Below, piece after piece: positions 1 to 6,173 of a stretch of DNA of 8,050 bases. The stretch is from assembly GCA_030596265.1 (NCBI GenBank), contig JAUVKM010000085.1, forward strand, positions 1-8,050. Direction: 5' to 3'. Position numbers and translations under genes: made by a program. This DNA comes from Candidatus Cloacimonadota bacterium. GTDB taxonomy: Bacteria > Cloacimonadota > Cloacimonadia > Cloacimonadales > TCS61. How positions within the stretch are numbered: the stretch's first letter is position 1; the number at the start of each line of letters is the position of its first letter. Under the pieces are notes generated by a model. The model was given only the letters and a program-made list of their open reading frames with translations. It made no database searches and was not told the origin of the DNA.

Positions 1-1
1 T

Positions 2-922
2 GCTTTCTCAAATTTCTTTAATAATTGCATATTTATTTCAAATGAGGAGATTTCGAATAATGGTGTATCTGGCAATCCCATCTTCCACAACTGCATAATT
101 GATTTTCCACTTGATCCACCTCTGATAAATGGTGGCGGCAATATCTGGGTGGATTCGTTGCAGGCACAAACACTTTTTGAGGATATTGAGAATGGTGATT
201 TTCATCTCATAGAAGGCAGCCTGGCAATAGATGTTGGATTTGATACACTTGGTTATTATTATCCTTTCGATCTGGATTATAATCATAGAGTCTGGGATGG
301 AGACAATAACGGAAGCGCAATCATCGATATTGGTCCTTACGAGTTTGGTGCACCAGCTTTTGGTGGTATCGAGGGTTACACCTACAATCCGGTAACCGGA
401 GATCCTGTAGATTATGTACTTTTAAAGATCAACAACCAACCTGGTGAATTTACTTTTACAGACAGCATCGGTAATTTTGAATACAATCTTCCTGCTGGTT
501 TTTACGATATTTATGCAGAACGAGTTTTTTACGAAGATGTAATTGAATATCAGATCGAAGTAATTGACGGTCAGTTTACACAGGTACTAATTCCTATGCT
601 TGAAATAGTTGATGTTGAAGAAAATACAATTCCTAATTCCTCATCCCAAATTTCTAATTTGATGAACTATCCAAATCCATTTAACCCGACTACAACAATC
701 AGCTTCTCCTTACCGGAAGATGGTGATGTAGAATTGTCAATCTATAATGTTAAGGGTCAAAAAGTTAAAACATTGATCAACGAAAAAATGCAAAAAGGTC
801 AGCATTCAATAATCTGGTCTGGTTTAGATTCTAATAATAAACCTGTAAGCTCAGGGATTTATCTTTATAAAATCAAAGCTGGTAATCAAGAATCAGTTAA
901 ACGAATGCTATTATTGAAATAG
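2..922 (+). CDS. Secreted beta-helix protein with T9SS type A sorting domain (5' partial)
   Basis: The frame is open from the window edge, so the start lies upstream; 306 residues are visible. Fragment residues 1-110 look like the end of a right-handed parallel beta-helix (short Asn/Ile/Phe-rich turns such as NNCIFISNEEISNNGV), closing with an IDIGPYEFG motif common at the end of such domains. Residues about 121-200 resemble a carboxypeptidase-regulatory-like beta-sandwich (GGIEGYTYNPVTGDPV ... GNFEYNLPAGFYDI). Residues about 220-306 are a T9SS type A C-terminal domain with YPNPFNP at 223-229, then ELSIYNVKGQKVKTL, SSGIYLYK and terminal LLLK. Proteins of this build are exported to the periplasm, carried across the outer membrane by the type IX system and often anchored outside. 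The signal peptide would be upstream and is not seen. The ligand or substrate cannot be told. The next gene begins 14 bases after the stop. Confidence 0.9.
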   Translation, partial: AFSNFFNNCIFISNEEISNNGVSGNPIFHNCIIDFPLDPPLINGGGNIWVDSLQAQTLFEDIENGDFHLIEGSLAIDVGFDTLGYYYPFDLDYNHRVWDGDNNGSAIIDIGPYEFGAPAFGGIEGYTYNPVTGDPVDYVLLKINNQPGEFTFTDSIGNFEYNLPAGFYDIYAERVFYEDVIEYQIEVIDGQFTQVLIPMLEIVDVEENTIPNSSSQISNLMNYPNPFNPTTTISFSLPEDGDVELSIYNVKGQKVKTLINEKMQKGQHSIIWSGLDSNNKPVSSGIYLYKIKAGNQESVKRMLLLK

Positions 923-936
923 AAGTCTTGAAGAAT

Positions 937-1602
937 ATGAACAAAATTGAAGCTGTTATATTTGATATGGACGGTGTGATAATAGATAGCGAACCACTTT
1001 ATTTCAAAATTCAGGAACAATTATTCAATGATCTCGGATTTACTGTATCCAAACAGGAATATGACACCTTTATAGGTGCAGGAATGCAGCTCATGTGGGA
1101 GAAATTGTGCTCCAAACATAATTTACCATTCACAATTAAGCAACTTATAATAATGAATAATGAACTTATTTACAACACTTTTAATAACTTAAATTCTCTT
1201 CAAGCTACAGATGATTTCATTTCCTTTCTTACTTGTATAAAAGAAAAGGGTATTAAAACAGCAGTAGCCTCATCTACATCAAAAAAGATAATCAATGTGA
1301 TCTTATCTAAGTTGGGAATAATACAAGAATTTGATGTTGTGATTAGCTCTGAAGAAGTTTTACAAGGCAAACCGGAACCAGATATTTTTTTGGAAGCTGC
1401 AACCAGGTTAAACGTCGATCCTAAAAAATGTATAGTAATAGAAGATTCTACCAATGGTGTAAAAGCCGCTGCAAGAGCCGGAATGAAATGCATAGGATTT
1501 TCTAACAAAAATTCAGGAAAGCAAAATCTTTCATTAGCAAATATTGTTGTCGAGAACTTTGCCAATATTGATCTAAATAAACTTAATATTTTATTTTTAT
1601 AA
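937..1602 (+). CDS. HAD superfamily hydrolase, beta-phosphoglucomutase-like
   Basis: A 221-residue cytoplasmic haloacid-dehalogenase-fold enzyme of subfamily IA. All four HAD motifs are visible: motif I FDMDGVIIDSEP with nucleophile D10 and acid/base D12, motif II AVASST (S112), motif III GKPEPD (K145) and motif IV VIEDSTNGVKAA (E169, D170). The segment between motifs I and II, about residues 18-85, is the helical C1 cap. The SEP sequence after motif I and the GKPxPD and EDSxxG forms are typical of beta-phosphoglucomutase and sugar-phosphate phosphatase relatives; the actual substrate cannot be read from sequence. I start at ATG 937 because it puts motif I ten residues in, as usual; an in-frame TTG at 928 would add three residues. 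The ribosome-binding site is weak (AGAAG at 921-925). The gene follows the beta-helix gene by 14 bases and may be read through from it. Confidence 0.92.
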   Translation: MNKIEAVIFDMDGVIIDSEPLYFKIQEQLFNDLGFTVSKQEYDTFIGAGMQLMWEKLCSKHNLPFTIKQLIIMNNELIYNTFNNLNSLQATDDFISFLTCIKEKGIKTAVASSTSKKIINVILSKLGIIQEFDVVISSEEVLQGKPEPDIFLEAATRLNVDPKKCIVIEDSTNGVKAAARAGMKCIGFSNKNSGKQNLSLANIVVENFANIDLNKLNILFL

Positions 1603-1658
1603 TTTGGCAATTTTTCAAAATTAAGATATTAATCTGAATTTTATAAAATATATACAAT

Positions 1659-1687
1659 TTGACACTTATATATTAAATAATTAAATT
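1659..1687 (+). promoter_or_regulatory. Candidate sigma-70-type promoter for the small membrane protein gene
   Basis: A perfect TTGACA (1659-1664) is followed after 17 bases by TAAATT (1682-1687), which matches 4 of 6 bases of the TATAAT consensus. It lies in an AT-rich gap, about 35 bases ahead of the start codon at 1722. The -35 box is convincing; the -10 is only fair because the whole region is A/T. Confidence 0.4.
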
Positions 1688-1721
1688 TGTATTAATTAGT
1701 TTTAAAAAATTGGAGGAATAG

Positions 1722-1979
1722 ATGAAAAAAAAGAAATTATTACCATGGTACACAATTTCTATTTTACTTACAATCTTGGGAGCGATTTCAATAGTTTTAT
1801 TATTTGGAGTTTACTTTTATAATGATAGCGGGATTGTATTTTGGGCAATCTTGCTTGCCTGGATCACAATTCTTCTTGCTGCATCCATAGAGATAGGAAG
1901 ACAAGAAAAGCTGAGACGAATAATTGAAGAAGAAAAAGATAAGTTAATAAAGAAACTTTCAGAAGTAGAGAAGAAATAA
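1722..1979 (+). CDS. Small two-helix membrane protein with charged C-terminal coiled coil
   Basis: An 85-residue protein not recognised as a named family. A basic N-terminus (MKKKK) precedes a hydrophobic helix at about residues 9-32, a short polar turn (YNDSG) and a second helix at about 38-57. The tail from about 58 to 85 is strongly charged (Glu/Lys/Arg) with heptad-like leucines and isoleucines, so a short cytoplasmic coiled coil is likely. A good Shine-Dalgarno GGAGG (1712-1716) lies 5 bases before ATG 1722, the best in the left half of the window, which makes this a real gene despite its size. It stands alone, about 120 bases after the HAD gene and 109 before the cyclase gene. The two-helix-plus-coil build is seen in small membrane scaffold or partner proteins, but no function can be assigned. 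Confidence 0.8.
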   Translation: MKKKKLLPWYTISILLTILGAISIVLLFGVYFYNDSGIVFWAILLAWITILLAASIEIGRQEKLRRIIEEEKDKLIKKLSEVEKK

Positions 1980-1990
1980 GACATTAATTA

Positions 1991-2035
1991 AGGCAATGAT
2001 CATATTGAAATTATTATTATTGTGATCTTAAGCCT
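1991..2035 (+). repeat. Imperfect inverted repeat in the 1980-2088 gap
   Basis: AGGC (1991-1994) pairs with GCCT (2032-2035), and GATCA (1998-2002) pairs with TGATC (2023-2027). A small internal loop (AAT against TTAA) separates the two stems and the A/T-rich apical loop is 20 bases. No T-run follows, so it is not a standard intrinsic terminator. It might be an mRNA 3'-end structure of the small membrane protein gene or a coincidence. Confidence 0.3.
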
Positions 2036-2088
2036 GATAAGGAAATAGAATTTAGTAAATAATGAATATAAATTTATAACCCTAATAA

Positions 2089-3795
2089 ATGAAAAAAATT
2101 ATAGGATTTCTAATAATCTCAGTTATTCTAACTACAAATGTTTTTGCTGAGAAACCGGTAGATGAAAAAGTAAATTTTCTTCCAGAAGCAAATAACGCTG
2201 AATATTACTTTAATCGTGGACTAGGCTATTATAATTTGAATCAATATTCAAATGCTCTTGAATTCCTGCAACAAGCCTTAGAAATATATACTGACAATGA
2301 TGATAAAACCAACATGGGTAGATGCTATAATAATATTGGTAATATCTATAACAAATTAAGTATTTTTAATAAAGCAATGGAATATCATCTGCTCTCTTTG
2401 GAATTAGAAGAAGAATTAGACGAGAAAGAAGGTATAATAAGCTCCTTAAATAATATTGGTAATGTTTTAAAAAATATAGATAAATTTGATCAAGCTTTAG
2501 AATATTATCAAAGAGCACTCAACATAAGTTATGAAATCAATGACAAAAAAAGCCTTGCAATAACTCTTAATAATATTGGAAACATTTATCTATCAAAAGA
2601 ACATTTTGAAAATGCACTAAAATTCTATAATAGATCATTAACTATCAAAAAAGAATTAAAAGATAATTTCGGGATCGCAACAACTTATAATAATATCGGA
2701 ATTTCATATCAAGGACTTAGATCAACTGCAAAAGCTCTTAAGAATTACAATTCATCTTTAAATATGATGAAAAAGCTGAATGACGGGAATGGAATTGCAT
2801 CATCATACTTCCACATCGGAATTATCTATTATGAAAAAAATGATGAAAAGAGAGCTTCCTATAATTTAGAAAAAGCTCTAGCTTATGCTCAAAATTATGA
2901 TAATAAGCAGATTATGATCTCCTGTTATAAAATTCTTGCAGAGATATATAAAAATAAGCGAAATTATCTAAAAGCTTATACAGCAATGAAACTTTATGCT
3001 CAGATAAAAGATGACCTAGTTACCATACAAACCCAAAAAGCTGTGGCAGAATTGCAAATACGCTATGAAACAGGAAAAAAAAAGAAAGAGATTGAACTTC
3101 TTAAAACAAACGCTTCCATTACTGATTATCAATCCAAAGAAAATGAGATGTTCATGGTTATTCTTGTAATTGTTCTTATAGCCGTGGCAGTATTGGGATT
3201 TTTCTTTTATTTCCAATTTAGACAAAAAGCAAGTTCAAATAAGACTATTGAAGAACAGAATGTAAAGCTTATTGAAGCTTATACTAAAATGGAAGAACTA
3301 GCCAAAACAGATATGCTTACAGGTTTATCTAATAGACGTGATATGTATCAGAAGATCAAACATGAAACTGATCGTTTTGAAAGAAATGAGAAACCATTTT
3401 CTATTTTAATGGGAGATATTGATAATTTTAAGAAAATAAATGATACATATGGTCATGATGCCGGTGATCATGTTCTAACATCTATTTCTTCATTAATGCT
3501 TTCATTTATGAGAAAGCAAGATATTGTGGGTCGCTGGGGAGGTGAAGAATTCCTACTACTACTTCCAGAAACTGATATGAAAGGTGGAAAAAAAATCGCA
3601 GAGAGATTAAGATCAAGAATTAAAAATGAATCAATAAATTATAAAAACCATATTTTAAAAGTTACAATAACAATTGGCATTAGCGTTTATGATCGAGTTC
3701 ATGATGTTAATGAGAGCATTAAAGAAGCTGATAAAGCAATGTATTTTGGAAAGATCAGGAATAAAAATTGCGTAGTAACATCAGATAAAATATAA
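2089..3795 (+). CDS. TPR-domain transmembrane diguanylate cyclase (GGDEF)
   Basis: A 568-residue signalling enzyme predicted to make cyclic di-GMP from two GTP. A signal peptide (residues 1-20, cleavage likely after VFA) leads into about seven tetratricopeptide repeats (39 to about 320) with NNIGNIY-type helices. One membrane helix lies at about 354-376, then a short coiled linker (about 380-403). The GGDEF domain spans about 404-565 and opens with KTDMLTGLSNRR; MGDIDNFKKINDTYGHDAGD carries metal ligand D443 plus N451 and D452. The active-site loop is GGEEF (484-488). RKQD (475-478), exactly five residues before it, is an intact RxxD inhibitory site, so product feedback is expected. Known family logic suggests that the periplasmic TPRs sense a partner and drive cytoplasmic GGDEF dimerisation. 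No clear Shine-Dalgarno is seen; a 12-base palindrome TATAAATTTATA (2067-2078) sits just ahead of ATG 2089. The deaminase gene follows after 2 bases. Confidence 0.95.
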   Translation: MKKIIGFLIISVILTTNVFAEKPVDEKVNFLPEANNAEYYFNRGLGYYNLNQYSNALEFLQQALEIYTDNDDKTNMGRCYNNIGNIYNKLSIFNKAMEYHLLSLELEEELDEKEGIISSLNNIGNVLKNIDKFDQALEYYQRALNISYEINDKKSLAITLNNIGNIYLSKEHFENALKFYNRSLTIKKELKDNFGIATTYNNIGISYQGLRSTAKALKNYNSSLNMMKKLNDGNGIASSYFHIGIIYYEKNDEKRASYNLEKALAYAQNYDNKQIMISCYKILAEIYKNKRNYLKAYTAMKLYAQIKDDLVTIQTQKAVAELQIRYETGKKKKEIELLKTNASITDYQSKENEMFMVILVIVLIAVAVLGFFFYFQFRQKASSNKTIEEQNVKLIEAYTKMEELAKTDMLTGLSNRRDMYQKIKHETDRFERNEKPFSILMGDIDNFKKINDTYGHDAGDHVLTSISSLMLSFMRKQDIVGRWGGEEFLLLLPETDMKGGKKIAERLRSRIKNESINYKNHILKVTITIGISVYDRVHDVNESIKEADKAMYFGKIRNKNCVVTSDKI

Positions 3796-3797
3796 TA

Positions 3798-4823
3798 ATG
3801 AACATGGAAAAAAATAGTATGATAAAATTTATTACTGGAATTCCAAAAGCGGAATTACATTTACATATTGAAGGCACTTTTGAACCAGAACTTATGTTTA
3901 AAATAGCCAAAAGAAATGGTATTGAGCTTGATTTTAACAATATTGAAGAATTAAAGAAAGCTTATAATTTTTCTAACCTTCAGGAATTCTTAAACATCTA
4001 TTATGCAGGTTGCAATGTTCTGATAAATGAAGTTGATTTTTTTGATTTGACATGGGCGTATCTAACAAAAGCAAAAGAACAGAATATCCTTCATACAGAG
4101 GTCATGTTCGATCCACAAACCCATACAGATCGCGGCATCTCATTTGAAACTGTGATCAAGGGAATTCATAATGCTTTAGCCGATGCAGAAACTAAACTTG
4201 GGATATCTTCAAAACTTATCATGTCATTCCTCAGGCATCTTCCGGAAAAAAAGGCATTTGAAACTTTAGAGCAAGCTGCACCTTTTAAAGAATGGATCGA
4301 TGCTGTAGGTTTAGATTCCTCTGAGGTTGGGAATCCACCGTCCAAATTTGTCAGAGTGTTCCAAAAAGCAAAAGAAATTGGATACAAAATTGTTGCTCAT
4401 GCCGGTGAAGAAGGTCCACCTGAATTTGTAACAGAAGCTTTGGAATTATTGCATGTAGATAGGATTGATCATGGCAACAGAAGTTTGGAAGATATAGATG
4501 TGGTAAACGATCTCATCGAACGGAAGATGGCATTAACAGTATGTCCGCTTTCTAATCTTAAATTGCAAGTAGTGAAAGATCTTACAAAGCATCCTCTCAG
4601 AGAGATGCTGGATAAAGGACTTTTTGTCACAATTAATTCCGATGATCCCGCCTATTTTGGTGGCTATTTAAATGAGAATTTCTTCAAGATCCAAAAAGCT
4701 CTTGAACTTTCAAAAGAAGAAATAATACAACTTGCGGGTAATTCATTTAAGGCTTCATTCTTGAGTGAAGTAGAGAAAAGTAAAATGCTGCAGAAGATTT
4801 CCAATTTTATTAATTCATATTGA
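3798..4823 (+). CDS. add: Adenine/adenosine deaminase family protein (adenine deaminase type likely)
   Basis: A 341-residue cytoplasmic zinc amidohydrolase of purine salvage, converting adenine (or adenosine) to hypoxanthine (or inosine) with release of ammonia. Visible active-site elements are PKAELHLHIEG (metal ligands H21, H23), HAGEE (metal ligand H201, proton-shuttling E204), DHG (H225) and NSDDP (metal ligand D282, D283). The forms HAGEEGPPE, VCPLSN, GLDSSE and SDDPAYFGGY are those I associate with the fungal Aah1/bacterial adenine deaminase branch rather than true adenosine deaminases, so adenine is the likelier substrate; this is from memory of the family. Length fits (about 330-345). 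ATG 3798 starts 2 bases after the cyclase stop; in-frame ATGs at 3804 and 3819 are alternatives, and the last would start MIKFITGIPKAELH, also natural. No strong ribosome-binding site is present, which suits coupling to the upstream gene. Confidence 0.93.
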   Translation: MNMEKNSMIKFITGIPKAELHLHIEGTFEPELMFKIAKRNGIELDFNNIEELKKAYNFSNLQEFLNIYYAGCNVLINEVDFFDLTWAYLTKAKEQNILHTEVMFDPQTHTDRGISFETVIKGIHNALADAETKLGISSKLIMSFLRHLPEKKAFETLEQAAPFKEWIDAVGLDSSEVGNPPSKFVRVFQKAKEIGYKIVAHAGEEGPPEFVTEALELLHVDRIDHGNRSLEDIDVVNDLIERKMALTVCPLSNLKLQVVKDLTKHPLREMLDKGLFVTINSDDPAYFGGYLNENFFKIQKALELSKEEIIQLAGNSFKASFLSEVEKSKMLQKISNFINSY

Positions 4824-4868
4824 TTTTCAAGGATATAAATATAAGCAATTTGCAACGAACCTCTCTTC

Positions 4869-4885
4869 GTCCCGATCTTCGGGAC
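4869..4885 (+). repeat. GC-rich 7-bp hairpin downstream of the deaminase gene
   Basis: GTCCCGA (4869-4875), loop TCT, TCGGGAC (4879-4885) form a perfect stem in otherwise A/T-rich DNA, 46 bases after the deaminase stop. It is not followed by a T-run, so it is not a classical intrinsic terminator. The flanks (cttc before, tacgccaaggcaagc after) look like part of a repeat-type intergenic element rather than unique sequence. Confidence 0.5.
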
Positions 4886-4948
4886 TACGCCAAGGCAAGC
4901 AATAACGAACAAAAGAAAACAGTAACACATATTAGAAGAAAAAGATAA

Positions 4949-4985
4949 ATATCCAATATCGAACACAGAATAACGAATAGTGAAG
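4949..4985. repeat. Probable dispersed intergenic repeat segment
   Basis: The stretch starts ATATCCAATATCGAAC and continues through AGAATAACGAATAGTGAAG. It is built from variations of a short A-rich unit: AATATCGAAC (4956-4965) and AATAACGAA at 4969-4977, the latter also at 4901-4909. I recall very similar strings repeated between genes in Bacteroidota and Cloacimonadota genomes, where the reverse strand gives spurious peptides such as IRYSVFDIGY. That recollection has not been searched. No gene is supported in 4824-5076. Confidence 0.4.
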
Positions 4986-5035
4986 GTAAAAAGAGAAATG
5001 CTGATCAAGAATAAAATTTTTGATGAATTTTTTAT

Positions 5036-5065
5036 TTGACACAAAAACCCGAATTTTTGTTGAGT
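5036..5065 (+). promoter_or_regulatory. Possible tRNA-Phe promoter (-35 only convincing)
   Basis: A perfect TTGACA (5036-5041) lies 35 bases before the tRNA, a fitting distance for a tRNA promoter. The expected -10 position (about 5059-5065, GTTGAGT) is a poor match to TATAAT. The spacer holds a 7-bp inverted repeat, ACAAAAA (5041-5047) with TTTTTGT (5054-5060). Only the -35 is supported directly. Confidence 0.3.
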
Positions 5066-5076
5066 CCACTTTGCGT

Positions 5077-5152
5077 GGCGGGATAGCTCAGTTGGTAGAG
5101 CAGAGGCCTGAAAAGCCTTGTGTCCCCAGTTCAAGTCTGGGTCCTGCCACCA
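5077..5152 (+). tRNA. tRNA-Phe (anticodon GAA)
   Basis: A 76-base gene folds into a full cloverleaf. The acceptor stem is GGCGGGA (5077-5083) with TCCTGCC (5142-5148, one G-T pair). The D arm is GCTC/GAGC (5086-5089, 5098-5101) around AGTTGGTA. The anticodon stem is GAGGC/GCCTT around loop CTGAAAA (5108-5114), with anticodon GAA at 5110-5112. The T arm is CCCAG TTCAAGT CTGGG (5125-5141). Discriminator A5149 is followed by an encoded CCA (5150-5152). It decodes UUC/UUU. A short T-rich stretch follows directly. Confidence 0.97.
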
Positions 5153-5287
5153 TTTTTATTAAACTCACAGATATTCAAGAAACGATGCAATTATTTCAAT
5201 TTGACAGAATCTATCCTTCATAAATCGTAGAACAAATAAATAGGAAAAATATGAAAATAAAATTCCATTTTGAGAAGGAATAGAAAG

Positions 5288-5929
5288 ATGAAATTTATAG
5301 ATTTAAACAATTATAAAAGAAAGAAACACTTCGATTTTTTCATGAAGTTGGACTACCCACACATGAACCTGTGTGCAAATGTTGAAATTACACGATTACA
5401 TGATTTTCTAAAAAGTAATAAATTACCATTTTATTTTTCACTGATTTACCTATCTTTAAGAACTGCAAACCAAATTAAAGAGTTCCGTCACCGCATCCGT
5501 GATGGTAAGATAATTGAACATGAAACAATTCATCCCTCATTTTCTGTAATGGCAGATGATGATATATTCAGCTTTTGCACATCAACATATTCTACCGATT
5601 TTCACACTTTTTTGCAGAATGCACAAGAAGAAACTGAAAAAGTGAAAACCGAACCGATTATTGAGGATGAGCCCGGAAGAGATGACCTTGTTTACATCAC
5701 CAGTGTTCCCTGGGTTTCGTTCACCAGCCTTTCTCACCCTATACATCTGCATCCGGTAGATTCCATTCCACGAATTGCCTGGGGAAAATATTTCAAAGAT
5801 AATGATAAACTGATGCTTCCTTTTTCTGTGCAAGTCCATCATGCGTTGATGGACGGAGTGCATATCGGTAAATTCTTCAAATTATTCCAGGAATTATTAG
5901 ATGAACCGGAAAAGATGCTACAGCCTTAA
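5288..5929 (+). CDS. Chloramphenicol acetyltransferase (classical, trimeric CAT family)
   Basis: A 213-residue cytoplasmic enzyme of the classical CAT family (usual length about 213-220), which transfers acetyl from acetyl-CoA to the 3-hydroxyl of chloramphenicol. The catalytic motif is intact as HHALMDGVHIG, with general base H185 and D189 in the places of H195 and D199 of CAT. PWVSFTS (141-147), KRKKHFDFF near the N-terminus, EFRHRIRDG, HPSFSV and LMLPFSVQVHHA all follow the family order. Chloramphenicol resistance is therefore plausible, but distant homologues exist whose acceptor is unknown, and true activity cannot be told from sequence. ATG 5288 is chosen because AGAAGGAA (5273-5280) is a good ribosome-binding site 7 bases upstream; an in-frame TTG at 5270 lies before that site and is rejected. 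It follows the tRNA-Phe by 135 bases, a typical place for acquired genes. Confidence 0.9.
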   Translation: MKFIDLNNYKRKKHFDFFMKLDYPHMNLCANVEITRLHDFLKSNKLPFYFSLIYLSLRTANQIKEFRHRIRDGKIIEHETIHPSFSVMADDDIFSFCTSTYSTDFHTFLQNAQEETEKVKTEPIIEDEPGRDDLVYITSVPWVSFTSLSHPIHLHPVDSIPRIAWGKYFKDNDKLMLPFSVQVHHALMDGVHIGKFFKLFQELLDEPEKMLQP

Positions 5930-5966
5930 ACACGGTTTTTTAATATTGACATAATATTTTTAGAAA

Positions 5967-5984
5967 TAATCTTAAGTAAGATTA
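5967..5984. repeat. Perfect 8+2+8 palindrome downstream of the acetyltransferase gene
   Basis: TAATCTTA (5967-5974), AG, TAAGATTA (5977-5984) is a perfect inverted repeat 38 bases after the CAT stop and 16 bases downstream of a TTGACA (5946-5951). It could be an operator for a DNA-binding dimer or simply A/T-rich chance symmetry. No T-run follows, so a terminator role is not supported. Confidence 0.35.
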
Positions 5985-6057
5985 AAATTATAGATTATAA
6001 AATTGCGAAATTGGATTTAATAGATGATTAATATCGTAACAATAAATAAAAGTAAGA

Positions 6058-6173
6058 CATTAGCATGAAGTTATTGCGAACCAAAAAGTTGGAGTTATTA
6101 TGAACTTTTATAGTAACTATAGGTTAGTTATGCGAACTTTTTGATGGTTTGCAGCGTGCATATGTTAGTGGCA
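6058..6173 (+). other. Structured site ahead of the beta-helix gene, possible attC-like recombination site (left)
   Basis: GCGAACC and AAAAAGTT (6076-6090, continuous) pair with AACTTTTT (6135-6142) and GGTTTGC (6146-6152), giving a 15-bp stem with one G-T pair and a 3-base bulge (GAT, 6143-6145). Inside is a smaller palindrome TATAGT-A-ACTATA (6109-6121). Outside, CATTAGC (6058-6064) can pair with GTTAGTG (6164-6170) using two G-T pairs, after 11-base spacers on both sides. The site ends GTTAGTGGCAA, 22 bases before ATG 6196. An outer pair, spacer and inner bulged pair is the layout of an integron attC site. The terminal motif is only GTTRRRY-like, and the bulge is in the 3' half rather than the classical 5' half. 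Confidence 0.4.

Noticed and set aside
928..936. TTG start at 928 for the HAD gene
   Set aside because: It adds only three residues and has a poorly placed ribosome-binding site; ATG 937 gives the usual distance to the first HAD motif.
2329..2710. Regular 120-base DNA repeats as a CRISPR-like or intergenic tandem array
   Set aside because: The repeats are in frame inside a coding region and correspond to 40-residue TPR units; no CRISPR-type repeat-spacer array was seen anywhere in the window.
4664..5134. Minus-strand open frame of 156 codons across the deaminase 3' end, the intergenic gap and the tRNA
   Set aside because: It overlaps the confident deaminase gene and the tRNA-Phe in antisense. 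Its peptide (IRYSVFDIGY) is the type produced by reading intergenic repeats, and no ribosome-binding site supports it.
5020..5223. Plus-strand 67-codon open frame through the tRNA
   Set aside because: It includes the whole tRNA-Phe gene in its middle; the peptide is a translation of the cloverleaf.
5201..5230. Promoter from TTGACA at 5201-5206 for the acetyltransferase gene
   Set aside because: The -35 is perfect but at 16-18 bases there is only AATCGT/ATCGTA/TCGTAG, no -10. CATAAA at 5219 is only 12 bases away.
5904..5941. Intrinsic terminator at the end of the acetyltransferase gene (AACCG/CGGTT followed by six T)
   Set aside because: The stem is 5 bp with a 24-base loop lying partly in the coding region; too weak to call.
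6100..6144. Short leader peptide (14 codons, ATG 6100, GGAG at 6091) inside the hairpin before the 6196 gene
   Set aside because: Start and ribosome-binding site are acceptable, but the peptide has no informative codon run and the sequence is explained by the hairpin and its repeats. It is too short to support.
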